Assembly: GCF_900128885.1 (NCBI RefSeq)
Contig: NZ_FQTU01000001.1
Coordinates: 186,001 to 250,000 of the forward strand
From: Alkalibacter saccharofermentans DSM 14828
Lineage (GTDB): Bacteria > Bacillota > Clostridia > Eubacteriales > Alkalibacteraceae
Length of the DNA stretch: 64,000 nt
Reading direction: 5' to 3'
The stretch's first letter is position 1, and each line of letters opens with the position of its first letter. Of the stretch, positions 42,209-51,721 are shown piece by piece. Under the pieces are notes generated by a model, which saw only the letters and a program-made list of their open reading frames with translations, was not told where the DNA came from and ran no database searches. Both the position numbers and the translations under genes were made by a program.

Positions 42209-43444
42209 TTACAAGCCTATGAGTTGTTTTCTTATCAGATTCAAGGCGATATTTGCAGATTTTAGCTGGACCCTGTGCCTGGTTCCGCTTATGTTATGCT
42301 CTTCCACATGAATATTCCCTTTATAGGCTATTCCCACATAAACAAGACCGACGGGCTTGTCTTCTGTTCCTCCTGTAGGACCTGCTATTCCAGTGGTTGC
42401 AACTGCCATATCTGTATTATTGTTTTTGATTAATCCCTTTAGCATCTCTTCTGCGCATTCCCGGCTTACCGCGCCGTATTTTTCAAGAGTAGATTTCCTC
42501 ACTCCCAAGTACTGTATCTTTGAATCGTTGGAATAACATATTATAGAGCTGTGAAGGCACTTTGATATTCCAGCAGTTTCAGTCAATCTGCTGGTTATAA
42601 GACCTCCTGTACATGATTCAGCCAAAGAAATCGTTGTGCTTGTATCAATAAGAAGCTTGGCCACAAGGCCATTCAGAGAAATATCCTCTCGGGCAAAGAG
42701 GTTGTCTTTTAACCTGTCGACTATTATCTTGTCAGTTTTATCCAAGAGAAGTTTTGCCTCATCTTCAGACTTTGCATTGGCAGTAACTCTCAACAATACT
42801 TCATCCGGCTTCGCATATGTCGCTATAGTAGGGTTTGTCTGATTGTCTATTATGTCTATCAGCATATCTTCGAGGGCTGACTCGCCAATTCCCGATACCT
42901 TGTAATAGTTCGAAAAAAACTTGTCCTGGCTCTTGCCTTGAAGATAAACCATTACGAAATCTCTAAACATGGGAACAAGCTCTCTTGGAGGTCCCGGAAG
43001 CATTATTATGACCTTACCCTCGTGCTCAATTAAAACACCGGGAGCAGTTCCATTTTCATTGGGTATTATATGCGCTCCTACTGGCATATATGCCTGTTTT
43101 AAATTGTTCTGAGTCATTTTTGAAGATATCTTGTGAAAAAACGACATCATCTTGTCGTAGCTTTCAGTGTGCATATCCATATCAAGTCCTAAAAGCCTGG
43201 CTACCGTTTCTTTGGTGAGATCATCTTGGGTAGGTCCCAAGCCTCCAGTCAATATTATAAGATCACTTCTTTCCACCGACTCTTTCAAGACGCTCATCAG
43301 CCTGTCAGGATTATCTCCAACGGTTGTCTGAAAAAAAACGCTTACCCCTGCAGATGACAGCTCCTTGCTAATATACTGGGCATTTGTGTTTAGAATATCT
43401 CCTATTAAAATCTCTGTTCCTACATTTATAATTTCGCCTTTCAT
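42209..43444 (-). CDS. cinA: CinA family protein (nicotinamide-nucleotide amidase-like)
   Basis: A 411-residue protein with an N-terminal MoaB/MogA-like domain (GTEILIGDILNTNAQYI, LTGGLGPTQDDLT, PGPPREL) and a C-terminal CinA amidase domain (about 255-405; SLAESCTGGLI, ATTGIAGPTGG). Known relatives hydrolyse ADP-ribose and deamidate NMN; in competent bacteria the gene is linked to recA. Here it precedes recA and has its own GAGGTGACCC start signal 11 bases after pgsA. Confidence 0.93.
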   Translation of the reverse strand: MKGEIINVGTEILIGDILNTNAQYISKELSSAGVSVFFQTTVGDNPDRLMSVLKESVERSDLIILTGGLGPTQDDLTKETVARLLGLDMDMHTESYDKMMSFFHKISSKMTQNNLKQAYMPVGAHIIPNENGTAPGVLIEHEGKVIIMLPGPPRELVPMFRDFVMVYLQGKSQDKFFSNYYKVSGIGESALEDMLIDIIDNQTNPTIATYAKPDEVLLRVTANAKSEDEAKLLLDKTDKIIVDRLKDNLFAREDISLNGLVAKLLIDTSTTISLAESCTGGLITSRLTETAGISKCLHSSIICYSNDSKIQYLGVRKSTLEKYGAVSRECAEEMLKGLIKNNNTDMAVATTGIAGPTGGTEDKPVGLVYVGIAYKGNIHVEEHNISGTRHRVQLKSANIALNLIRKQLIGL

Positions 43445-43455
43445 GGGTCACCTCT

Positions 43456-43998
43456 TTATGATAGTTGTGAAAAAACCTCTTTATTCAATCTAAAGTAATC
43501 AATGCCGGAAATAATAGTAAATGCTACCGCCAGATACATAGCAATATCGCTGAAAGGAAAACCCACAAGGCTAAATGGATAGTTGTCAAATAGCATGCTG
43601 ACAATGGCGACCATCTGAGTTACCGTCTTGATTTTGCCCCACCAGCTTGCGGCTATAACTATTCCGTCAGAAGCTGCTAAAACCCTAAGTCCTGTAACGG
43701 CAAACTCCCTGGCTATGATGATTATAGCTACCCCTGAAGAAATATGCCCGGTTTCAACCAGACATATCAACGCTGCAGAAACAAGCAGCTTGTCCGCCAG
43801 AGGATCCATGAATTTACCAAAGACCGTTATCAGATTATATTTTCTGGCAATATAACCGTCAAGAGTATCGGTAAATGATGCTATCACAAAGATGACCGCA
43901 CCGATAATCCGTCCGTATTCCATATCGGATAAAAAGAAATACATAAAAAAAGGAATCATGATCATTCTAAGTATAGTAAGTTTATTAGGCAGATTCAT
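43456..43998 (-). CDS. pgsA: CDP-diacylglycerol-glycerol-3-phosphate 3-phosphatidyltransferase
   Basis: Membrane enzyme making phosphatidylglycerol phosphate, 180 residues with about four to five helices. The CDP-alcohol phosphotransferase motif is visible in DTLDGYIARKYNLITVFGKF followed by MDPLADKLL (D-x2-D-G-x2-A-R...G-x3-D-x3-D). It overlaps the end of rimO by 14 bases and is followed by cinA, a standard order. Confidence 0.94.
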   Translation of the reverse strand: MNLPNKLTILRMIMIPFFMYFFLSDMEYGRIIGAVIFVIASFTDTLDGYIARKYNLITVFGKFMDPLADKLLVSAALICLVETGHISSGVAIIIIAREFAVTGLRVLAASDGIVIAASWWGKIKTVTQMVAIVSMLFDNYPFSLVGFPFSDIAMYLAVAFTIISGIDYFRLNKEVFSQLS

Positions 43999-45322
43999 CG
44001 CTCAACACTCCCATCAAATCAAATTCTGAAGCACTTGTAATTTTTACTTCGACGATAGATCCAATCTCCAATTCTCTGTCCGTTTCAATGCACACAACTC
44101 CGTCGATTTCAGGAGCGTCCATCCAGGTTCTGCCGCTGTAGCCCTCTTCGGTTTTTTCCTCTATTATGGATTCTATTACGCCGCCTACATGAGACAGCAT
44201 CCTTTCCTCAGAAATAGGTCTTTGAGCCTCCATTGCAGCAAATTGTCTGTATCCTTTAGTCTGAGCATCTATTTGATCTGTCATTTTTGCAGCCGGAGTC
44301 CCTTCTTCCTTTGAGTAGTCAAAAACACCCAGCTTATCGATTTTGAGCTCTTTTATCGATTTTAGCATCCCCTCGTGATCTGCTTGGGTTTCTCCGGGAA
44401 ATCCTGCAATCATCGTGGATCTGATGACCATGTCGGGAATTTCTCTTCTCAGTTTTTCAAACAAAGAAAAAATCTTCTTCCTATCCGTTCTTCTTCCCAT
44501 CCTCTTAAGAACGGAATCTTCGGTATGCTGTACCGGAATGTCCAAATAATGAAGCACCCGCTTTGCATCCCTTATTACATTCACAAGTTCATCGTCTATG
44601 TTCTCAGGATAGGCATACATAACCCTTATCCAACTTAATCCCTGAATTTTGTCAAGTTCACTTAAAAGATCTGCAAGCTTTCTTTTTCCATAAAGATCCC
44701 ATCCATACATTGTCGTGTCTTGGGCTATAAGTATTATTTCCTTTGTACCTCTTTCAGCTAAAGCCTTGGCTTCGGCAACGATATTTTCTAACTTTCTGCT
44801 CCTGTACTTTCCCCTTAGCTTAGGAATAATACAATAGGTGCAGTGGTTGTCGCAGCCTTCTGCTATCTTGATATACGCGGTATGAGATGCAGTGCTTATC
44901 AGGCGTGGCAGCTCCTCGTTGAAATCCACATGAATATTCCCAAAAGACTTGACCTTTTCTCCGGTTTCCTGAATCTTTTTAATAACTTCTACGATCTTCT
45001 CATAGTCCCCTGTTCCTATTACGCTGTCCAGTTCAGGAATCTCTTCCATTAGCTCCTCGTGATACCTTTCACTTAAGCATCCTGCCGCAATAAGGCCTTT
45101 GAGTCTCCCCGTTCTTTTAAGTTCTCCCATTTCAAGAATCATATCGATGGATTCTTCCTTGGCTGACTCGATAAAACCACAAGTATTAATTATAATAAAA
45201 TCCGCATCATCACTGTTTTCCGTTATTTCATATGAGTTTTGATCTAAAAGACCGAGCATGATCTCCGAATCCACTAGATTTTTTGAACAGCCCAATGAAA
45301 CCATGGCTATTTTAGTCGTCAT
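43985..45322 (-). CDS. rimO: Ribosomal protein S12 methylthiotransferase
   Basis: Radical SAM methylthiotransferase modifying the Asp of ribosomal protein S12, 445 residues: N-terminal UPF0004 domain with cluster Cys (SLGCSKNLVDSE, NTCGFIESAKEES, GCLSERY), radical SAM motif CDNHCTYCIIP, and a C-terminal TRAM domain. MiaB is the main alternative; the N-terminal LGCSKNLVDSE favours RimO. The ATG at 45322 follows AAAGGTGATAAA; an upstream frame extension lies inside ftsK. Confidence 0.94.
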   Translation of the reverse strand: MTTKIAMVSLGCSKNLVDSEIMLGLLDQNSYEITENSDDADFIIINTCGFIESAKEESIDMILEMGELKRTGRLKGLIAAGCLSERYHEELMEEIPELDSVIGTGDYEKIVEVIKKIQETGEKVKSFGNIHVDFNEELPRLISTASHTAYIKIAEGCDNHCTYCIIPKLRGKYRSRKLENIVAEAKALAERGTKEIILIAQDTTMYGWDLYGKRKLADLLSELDKIQGLSWIRVMYAYPENIDDELVNVIRDAKRVLHYLDIPVQHTEDSVLKRMGRRTDRKKIFSLFEKLRREIPDMVIRSTMIAGFPGETQADHEGMLKSIKELKIDKLGVFDYSKEEGTPAAKMTDQIDAQTKGYRQFAAMEAQRPISEERMLSHVGGVIESIIEEKTEEGYSGRTWMDAPEIDGVVCIETDRELEIGSIVEVKITSASEFDLMGVLSDESA

Positions 45323-45335
45323 TTTATCACCTTTT

Positions 45336-47621
45336 CTATTCTTGGGAGTTTTCATCCGAAAACTCCGCCTTGTCTATTAGTACTTTCCGCGGCTTGCTGC
45401 CGTCAGGACCGGATATTATGCCTCTTTCTTCCATTTCATCTATTATTCTTCCAGCTCTTGAATATCCCAAGCGCAATTTCCTTTGAAGCTGGGAAGTTGA
45501 TATAGAGCCGTTTTCTAGCGCCAGTTCAATCGCTTTCGGAAGCATGTCATCTTCAAAATCTTCATCAATTGGATTTTTTATTTCCTTGATTTCTTCAATG
45601 ACTTCTTCTCTATATTGGGGTTCGGAGTCTCTTTTGACAAAATCGACGACTCTTTCAACTTCCTTGTCAGAAATAAAGGTTCCCTGGAGCCTGATAGGCT
45701 TCGGTTCACCTACCGGATAGTAGAGCATGTCGCCGCGTCCAAGAAGTTTCTCCGCTCCTCCCATATCCAGTATAGTCCTGGAATCCATCATTGACGATAC
45801 TGAAAAGGATATCCTAGATGGTATATTCGCCTTTATCAGACCTGTTATTACATCTACTGAAGGTCTTTGCGTCGCCAATACCAAGTGTATTCCAGCTGCT
45901 CTTGCAAGCTGCGCCAGTCGGCATATGGCATTTTCGACCTCACGAGGAGATACCATCATCAAATCCGCAAGCTCGTCTATTATAATCACTATTCGAGGCA
46001 TAGGTTTTTCGTCTTTTTCCTTTGCCAATTCATTGAACCTTATGATATCTCTTACACCTGCATCCTTAAAAGCCTTGTATCTTTCCGTCATTTCCTTTAT
46101 ACCCCAATTCAGCGCTCCAGCTGCATGTTTTGGATCTGTTACTACAGGTATCAAAAGATGTGGTATTCCATTATAGTTGTTCAACTCCACCATTTTGGGG
46201 TCTATCAGTATCAGCTTCACCTCTTCCGGTGTAGCCTTGTATAATATGCTTATGATTATGCTATTTATGCATACGCTTTTTCCAGCTCCCGTCGCTCCCG
46301 CTATCAGCAGGTGGGGCATCTTGGCTATATCTGCCACCACAACGCTTCCGGATAGTTTTTTACCAAGAGCAAACGAAATTTTACTGTCGTGTCTTTCAAA
46401 TGTTGAGCTTTCGATTATCTCCCTTATGTGTACCACATCAGTATCTTTATTGGGTACTTCTATTCCTATTGCAGCCTTGCCGGGTATAGGAGCTTCAATT
46501 CTCACATCAGATGTTGCAAGGCTTAAGGCCAGATCGTTGGACAAATTGACTATCTTGCTGACTTTCACCCCTGGCTCCGGCTGAAGTTCGTAACGAGTAA
46601 CCGTCGGACCTACAGATACCTCTGAAACTTTTGCCTTTACGCCAAAATCTCCAAGGGTCTTTTCAAGAAGCCTGGCACTGGCCATAACTTCTTTCTTGTT
46701 CCTCTGGCTATTTCCTGTCAGTGTCTTATCTAGATATTCGATAGAAGGAAAGTCATATGTAATTGGATCATCTAACTTGTCCATAAGCTTCTCAATTTCC
46801 TTTTCTTCTTTCTCGATATCGATTTTTTTCTTTTTGTAGGATTTTTCTATTGGCTTTACTGAAGATGCCTCATCAGTTTTTTTGAGTTCATCTTCATTCT
46901 TAATGTTTTCATGTTTGGATATTGGTCTTATCTCAGCATAATCCAATATTTTAATTTGCTTTACGTCTTCTGCCGGCTGTTCAGGATTATTTTTGCTTTC
47001 TTCCATCCTGTTTTCTGTTTTTTGCACTTTTGTATTTTTCTCTCTTGGAGCCCTTTTCTCCACCTTAAGCTTTTGACCACCTGTAGACAGATATTCATAC
47101 AAGGATTTTGGGGTTACCAGTACCCCTGAAACCAAGACCAGCAAAATCATTAATATTACTGTCCCAGTCATTGAAAACATGTTTACAGACAGCGATGCTG
47201 TAAAAGCTCCTAAAATGCCTCCGCCACTAGATGCGCTATGGCTTAATTCGAAAACTGCTGCAGAAAACGCCCTGTCAACCAAGTGTCCGTCGATAATGGA
47301 GAAAAGCATGGATATGACCAGTATAAGAAAACAACCAGCAGCCACAACCCTTTTCTTTAAGGTCGAATCTTTGCCAAATATTATCAAAATTCCTGTAACT
47401 ACCAGGACAAAGGCCAAAAAGTATCCGGAGCGCCCGAAAAGAAAAGAAATGCCTGATGACATAAAATTGCCTATTGCACCGGCATTTTCAGCCATCAAAA
47501 AATAGAACATGTAAATCCCGTAAAATATCACGGACAGTGCTATTATGTCCCTAATTATAATATCCCTTGCAGGATTTTTTTTCATGCTTTTAGTCCTTCT
47601 ATTCTTGCTTTTTACCGCCAC
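45336..47621 (-). CDS. ftsK: DNA translocase FtsK/SpoIIIE
   Basis: Septal DNA pump moving chromosomes during division or sporulation, 761 residues: four N-terminal helices (about 20-175), a charged low-complexity linker (about 185-275), the motor domain with Walker A GATGAGKSVCINS and IIIDELADLMM, and a C-terminal winged-helix gamma domain (about 690-750) that reads KOPS/SRS-type DNA. FtsK and SpoIIIE cannot be separated by sequence here. The start is a GTG after GGTGGTATTTCA. Confidence 0.94.
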   Translation of the reverse strand: MAVKSKNRRTKSMKKNPARDIIIRDIIALSVIFYGIYMFYFLMAENAGAIGNFMSSGISFLFGRSGYFLAFVLVVTGILIIFGKDSTLKKRVVAAGCFLILVISMLFSIIDGHLVDRAFSAAVFELSHSASSGGGILGAFTASLSVNMFSMTGTVILMILLVLVSGVLVTPKSLYEYLSTGGQKLKVEKRAPREKNTKVQKTENRMEESKNNPEQPAEDVKQIKILDYAEIRPISKHENIKNEDELKKTDEASSVKPIEKSYKKKKIDIEKEEKEIEKLMDKLDDPITYDFPSIEYLDKTLTGNSQRNKKEVMASARLLEKTLGDFGVKAKVSEVSVGPTVTRYELQPEPGVKVSKIVNLSNDLALSLATSDVRIEAPIPGKAAIGIEVPNKDTDVVHIREIIESSTFERHDSKISFALGKKLSGSVVVADIAKMPHLLIAGATGAGKSVCINSIIISILYKATPEEVKLILIDPKMVELNNYNGIPHLLIPVVTDPKHAAGALNWGIKEMTERYKAFKDAGVRDIIRFNELAKEKDEKPMPRIVIIIDELADLMMVSPREVENAICRLAQLARAAGIHLVLATQRPSVDVITGLIKANIPSRISFSVSSMMDSRTILDMGGAEKLLGRGDMLYYPVGEPKPIRLQGTFISDKEVERVVDFVKRDSEPQYREEVIEEIKEIKNPIDEDFEDDMLPKAIELALENGSISTSQLQRKLRLGYSRAGRIIDEMEERGIISGPDGSKPRKVLIDKAEFSDENSQE

Positions 47622-47645
47622 TGAAATACCACCTTTAAATACTTT

Positions 47646-48482
47646 TTATGATATTATGAAATTATTGATCAATAATAATCCTGCCATTCCCCAGCAGTAA
47701 TAAGAAAAGTAATGCAGCTTGCCGTTTTTTACCAGCTTAACGAGAAGCCTAATGGCAAATATCCCAAATATTATGGAAGCTGTAAAAGAAGCCAGCAATG
47801 CCGGAGTGCTCATTCCCACATTATTAAGCTCAAGTATGTCCTTTGACTTTAAAAGCACTGCTCCCAATACTGCGGGAATTGAAATAAGAAATGAAAACTC
47901 CGTAGCTTCGTCCTTTTTAAGCCCGTTTGCCAATCCACCTACTATTGTAGATCCAGATCGTGATATCCCCGGTGTAATAGCCAAGGTCTGAAAAAGACCT
48001 ACTACTACTCCTTTCCCAAGGGTCAGCTTTTCAATATGCATTTGATTTTTCTTTCCTATCTTTTCACCCAATACGAGCATTATTCCTGTAAATATCAAAG
48101 TTACGGATACCACTTCGATTGATGAAAACAGCTCCTCAAACACGTCACCCAGCGAGAGACCGATAATTGCCGTCGGTATGCTTGCTGCAATAATTAGAAG
48201 TATATACTTTCTGTATTTGCTTTTATAGACACACAGACTTTTTTCTCTGAATAGATCACCGAACATTTTGAAAAATTCAAAGAACATGTGAATTATAGAA
48301 GACCTATAAACTATAAAAATTGCTATTAACGTTCCAAGATGCAACAATACATTAAGAGCCAGATTTCCTTCGCTGATTCCCATAAAATGCTGGGCTATAA
48401 CAAGGTGCCCCGAGCTGCTCACGGGCAAAAATTCTGTCAATCCTTGTAGTATCCCTAAAAATATTGCGTCAATTATATTCAT
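47646..48482 (-). CDS. uppP: Undecaprenyl-diphosphatase
   Basis: Membrane phosphatase recycling the undecaprenyl pyrophosphate carrier of wall synthesis, 278 residues with about eight helices. Both family motifs are present: GLTEFLPVSSSGHLVIAQH (residues about 12-30) and the GISRSGSTI loop near 170 with catalytic Glu/Ser/Arg. I choose the second ATG (48482) since GGTGGG touches the first one (48488). It lies between dut and ftsK. Confidence 0.94.
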   Translation of the reverse strand: MNIIDAIFLGILQGLTEFLPVSSSGHLVIAQHFMGISEGNLALNVLLHLGTLIAIFIVYRSSIIHMFFEFFKMFGDLFREKSLCVYKSKYRKYILLIIAASIPTAIIGLSLGDVFEELFSSIEVVSVTLIFTGIMLVLGEKIGKKNQMHIEKLTLGKGVVVGLFQTLAITPGISRSGSTIVGGLANGLKKDEATEFSFLISIPAVLGAVLLKSKDILELNNVGMSTPALLASFTASIIFGIFAIRLLVKLVKNGKLHYFSYYCWGMAGLLLINNFIIS

Positions 48483-48577
48483 TATCATCCCACCTGTTTT
48501 AAATTTTCCGCAGCTTTTAGTATATCATAAAATAGATCGATTTGTGCTTCATATGGCTTCCCCATCCTATGACCGGA

Positions 48578-49021
48578 CTAAAGCTTGCCTGAATGCCCAA
48601 ATCCCCCTTCACCTCGCAGGGTATCATCTAGCTCTTCCACCACTTCAAATTCACCTATTATGTATTTCTTAACGATCATTTGGCAAATCCGTTCTCCTGG
48701 TTTTACAGTATAAGCGCTTTTGCCCAAATTTATCAGCGGTACCTTTATCTCACCTCTGTAATCTGAGTCGATCGTTCCTATACCATTAACCATAGTGATG
48801 CCATACTTTAAAGAGAGTCCGCTTCTGGCCCTAATCTGCACTTCATATCCCACGGGAAGGGATATGAAAATCCCTGTGGGAACTAGAACTATATCCATAG
48901 GCTTAATCTCGATGCCTTCATTTGTATCAGCATAAAGGTCCATGCCGGCAGAGCCTTCCGTCATGTACCCGGGCAATGGCTGAGCAGATTTGTTCACTAT
49001 CTTAATTTTGCATTTTTCCAT
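48578..49021 (-). CDS. dut: dUTP diphosphatase
   Basis: Trimeric dUTPase keeping uracil out of DNA, 147 residues. All five motifs are visible: GSAGMDLYA, RSGLSLKYGI, NGIGTIDSDYRGEIK, GERICQMIV and the C-terminal arm RGEGGFGHSG. The ATG at 49021 follows GGAGGTAATT; the upstream in-frame ATG overlaps this ribosome binding site. Confidence 0.95.
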   Translation of the reverse strand: MEKCKIKIVNKSAQPLPGYMTEGSAGMDLYADTNEGIEIKPMDIVLVPTGIFISLPVGYEVQIRARSGLSLKYGITMVNGIGTIDSDYRGEIKVPLINLGKSAYTVKPGERICQMIVKKYIIGEFEVVEELDDTLRGEGGFGHSGKL

Positions 49022-49133
49022 AATTACCTCCATTTGTTTTCACGTTAAATTATATAGAACTTAATGGAAATGTTCAAATATATTAAGCATAAAAAAACAT
49101 AAACCACTTAAGGTTTATGTAGTTTGTTTAATC

Positions 49134-51230
49134 TTATTCTTTATTGTCAACTCTGGGCAAAGTCGCTTTTCTTGACAAGTTTATTCTGCCTTGCTTATCA
49201 ATCTCAACAACTTTTACAGTTATTTCATCACCGATGTCGACAACATCTTCAACTTTGTTTACTCTTTCGTGAGCAAGCTTGGATATGTGAACCATTCCTT
49301 CTCTTCCTCCCGGAATTTCAACAAAAGCACCAAAATTCATGATTCTGGTTACCTTGCCTAAGAATACCTCTCCTACTTCAATATCCTTTACGATGGCTTC
49401 GATTATGCCTTTGGCTTTTTCAGCTGCCGGCAGATCAGGTGATGCTATAAATACCTTACCATCATCGCTGATATCTATCTTAACCCCAGTGTCATCTATA
49501 ATTTTATTGATGACCTTACCCCCTGCGCCAATTACTTCCCTGATCTTGTCAGGATGTATTTGCAAGGTTATTATTCTAGGGGCAAAAGGCTTTAGCTCCG
49601 CTTTAGGCTCGCTTATTACTTCATTCATTTTATCCAGTATATACAGTCTTCCTACCCTGGCTTTTTCCAACGCATTGGTAAGAACACCTTCATCGATGCC
49701 GTCTATCTTGATATCCATCTGAATGGCTGTAATTCCTTCCTTTGTCCCGGCAACTTTAAAATCCATATCACCAAGGAAGTCCTCCATGCCTTGAATATCC
49801 GAAAGCACAGCTACCTTGTCCCCTTCCTTGATAAGTCCCATTGCGATACCTGCAACCGGAGCTTTTATAGGAACACCTGCATCCATCAGCGACAGTGAAC
49901 TTCCGCAAACGCTGGCCTGTGAAGTGGATCCGTTTGAGCTTATAACTTCAGATACTACCCTGATGGTGTATGGAAATTCATCCTCTGAAGGTATTACAGG
50001 CAACAATGCCCTCTCAGCCAATGCACCATGACCAATCTCTCTTCTTCCCGGTCCTCTCAAAGGTCTTGCTTCCCCTACGCTGAATGCTGGGAAGTTATAA
50101 TGATGTATATATCTCTTGCTCTCTTCCTCGTCAGTAAATCCATCTATGATCTGGACATCTCCAAGTGCACCCAAAGTTAGCGCAGATACAACTTGCGTCT
50201 GTCCCCTTGTGAACATTCCTGAACCATGGACCCTATCAAGAAGGCCTATCTTTGAAGAAATAGGTCGTATCTCGTCATGAGCTCGGTTATCCGGTCTAAT
50301 GCCTTCCTCGACGATCATCCTTCTCACCTGTTCCTTAACCAGGTTATAGCATACTTCCTTTATATCTTTTAGATTTTCCGGATATTTTTCAGCAAATTCG
50401 CTTTGAACCAATTCATTGACTTCATCAATTTTTTCAGTTCTCAAATTTTTATCTTCAGTTTTAATAGCATCAATATACTTTTCAGTTGCAAAAACCCTGA
50501 TCTCAGAATCTATCGTATCATCCGGTTTTGCCAAAGGCACTTCCATTTTTTCTTTTCCTACCTCAGCAATTATCTCTTCTTGGAAGGCTACGATCTTTTT
50601 GATCTGTTCGTGTGCGAATAAAATAGCTTTTAGCATTACTTCTTCTGAAACTTCCTTGCTGCCAGCCTCCACCATCATGATCGCCTCTTTTGTTCCAGAA
50701 ACTACCAAGTGGATTTCACTTTCTTCCTGCTGAGCAGCAGTCGGATTTACGATGTATTCACCATCGATAAGTCCTACCAAAACTGATCCTGTAGGTCCGT
50801 TAAATGGAATATCTGAAATTGACAGCGCAATTGAAGATCCAATCATGGAAACTATTTCAGGAGGATGATCTTGTGATATTGACATCGCAGTCGCTACAAC
50901 TTGTACTTCGTTTCTATATCCGTTGGGAAATAGTGGTCTTATTGGTCTGTCCATAAGCCTGCATGTAAGGATAGCCCTTTCAGAAGGTCTTCCCTCCCTT
51001 TTGATAAATCCACCGGGAAACTTGCCTACGGCATATCTTTTTTCTTCATAGTCGCAGCTAAGAGGAAAAAAGTCCAGGCCTTCCCTAGGTGTTTTTGAAC
51101 CACAAGCTGTTACCAAAACGTTGGTTTGTCCATATCTTAAAAAAACCGCACCGTTTGCCAATTCAGCCATTTCTCCGATTTCAGCGGTTAATTCTCTTCC
51201 GCCCAAATCCATTTTAAATGTTTTCAGCAT
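49134..51230 (-). CDS. pnp: Polyribonucleotide nucleotidyltransferase
   Basis: Phosphorolytic 3'-5' exoribonuclease, 698 residues: two RNase PH domains (about 10-230 and 310-540), KH domain (IREVIGAGGKVINKI, near 560) and C-terminal S1 domain (GEVFLGKVTRIMNFGAFVEI, near 620-690). The length is standard. It follows rpsO, as in most bacteria; the start follows AGGAGGTATAAA. Confidence 0.97.
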   Translation of the reverse strand: MLKTFKMDLGGRELTAEIGEMAELANGAVFLRYGQTNVLVTACGSKTPREGLDFFPLSCDYEEKRYAVGKFPGGFIKREGRPSERAILTCRLMDRPIRPLFPNGYRNEVQVVATAMSISQDHPPEIVSMIGSSIALSISDIPFNGPTGSVLVGLIDGEYIVNPTAAQQEESEIHLVVSGTKEAIMMVEAGSKEVSEEVMLKAILFAHEQIKKIVAFQEEIIAEVGKEKMEVPLAKPDDTIDSEIRVFATEKYIDAIKTEDKNLRTEKIDEVNELVQSEFAEKYPENLKDIKEVCYNLVKEQVRRMIVEEGIRPDNRAHDEIRPISSKIGLLDRVHGSGMFTRGQTQVVSALTLGALGDVQIIDGFTDEEESKRYIHHYNFPAFSVGEARPLRGPGRREIGHGALAERALLPVIPSEDEFPYTIRVVSEVISSNGSTSQASVCGSSLSLMDAGVPIKAPVAGIAMGLIKEGDKVAVLSDIQGMEDFLGDMDFKVAGTKEGITAIQMDIKIDGIDEGVLTNALEKARVGRLYILDKMNEVISEPKAELKPFAPRIITLQIHPDKIREVIGAGGKVINKIIDDTGVKIDISDDGKVFIASPDLPAAEKAKGIIEAIVKDIEVGEVFLGKVTRIMNFGAFVEIPGGREGMVHISKLAHERVNKVEDVVDIGDEITVKVVEIDKQGRINLSRKATLPRVDNKE

Positions 51231-51309
51231 TTTATACCTCCTTGTTTATTATACTTTTCTTTCAAGCCAAAACAGGTGCCTGCAATTAAACTTCTCCACA
51301 TAATAATAC

Positions 51310-51329
51310 AAGGCGGATTTCTCCGCCCT
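51310..51329. terminator. Hairpin between rpsO and pnp
   Basis: Six to seven bp GC-rich stem (GGCGGA with TCCGCC) with a four-base loop, just past the rpsO stop, without a clean T tract; a partial terminator or a processing site in the rpsO-pnp transcript. Confidence 0.55.
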
Positions 51330-51333
51330 TGAA

Positions 51334-51603
51334 TTATTTTCGAAGATTCAATTGTTCAAGCAGCTCTCTGTACTTGGCAATATCCTTGCTTTTAAGATAG
51401 TTCAGCAAACCTCTTCTTTGACCTACCATTTTCAGAAGACCTCTTCTTGAATGGTGATCTTTTTTGTGAACTTTAAAGTGACCTGTAAGTTCGTTGATTC
51501 TTTGAGTCAAAAGTGCGATTTGAACCTCAGTTGAACCTGTGTCATTTTCGCTTTTTTTGAACTTCTCGATGATTTCCGCTTTTGTTTGTTTTTCTAAACC
51601 CAT
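51334..51603 (-). CDS. rpsO: Ribosomal protein S15
   Basis: Small-subunit protein binding 16S rRNA helices, 89 residues, with the family segments TGSTEVQIALLTQRI, HFKVHKKDHHSRRGLL and RRGLLNYLK. The start at 51603 follows AGGAGGTAAACAA; the frame stays open 43 codons upstream into the leader, which is not coding. An 81-base leader separates it from the promoter. Confidence 0.97.
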   Translation of the reverse strand: MGLEKQTKAEIIEKFKKSENDTGSTEVQIALLTQRINELTGHFKVHKKDHHSRRGLLKMVGQRRGLLNYLKSKDIAKYRELLEQLNLRK

Positions 51604-51685
51604 TTGTTTACCTCCTAAATTTGAATCCCCATCATCACAGTCAGCTGTCGGAGAGTCAGCAAACCGAGATAAAGGTTCTTTTAAC
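51604..51685 (-). promoter_or_regulatory. rpsO leader, possible S15 autoregulatory RNA
   Basis: The predicted 80-base 5' leader contains short self-complementary segments (GCTG with CAGC, CGG with CCG). S15 commonly represses its own mRNA through leader structures that differ between phyla. I cannot fold it reliably by eye, so the assignment is tentative. Confidence 0.35.
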
Positions 51686-51691
51686 ATAGCA

Positions 51692-51720
51692 ATTATATCA
51701 ATAACCCGGTTGAATTGCAA
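51692..51720 (-). promoter_or_regulatory. Promoter of rpsO
   Basis: Minus strand: TTGCAA (51720-51715), 17-base spacer, TATAAT (51697-51692). Confidence 0.75.
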
Positions 51721-51721
51721 A

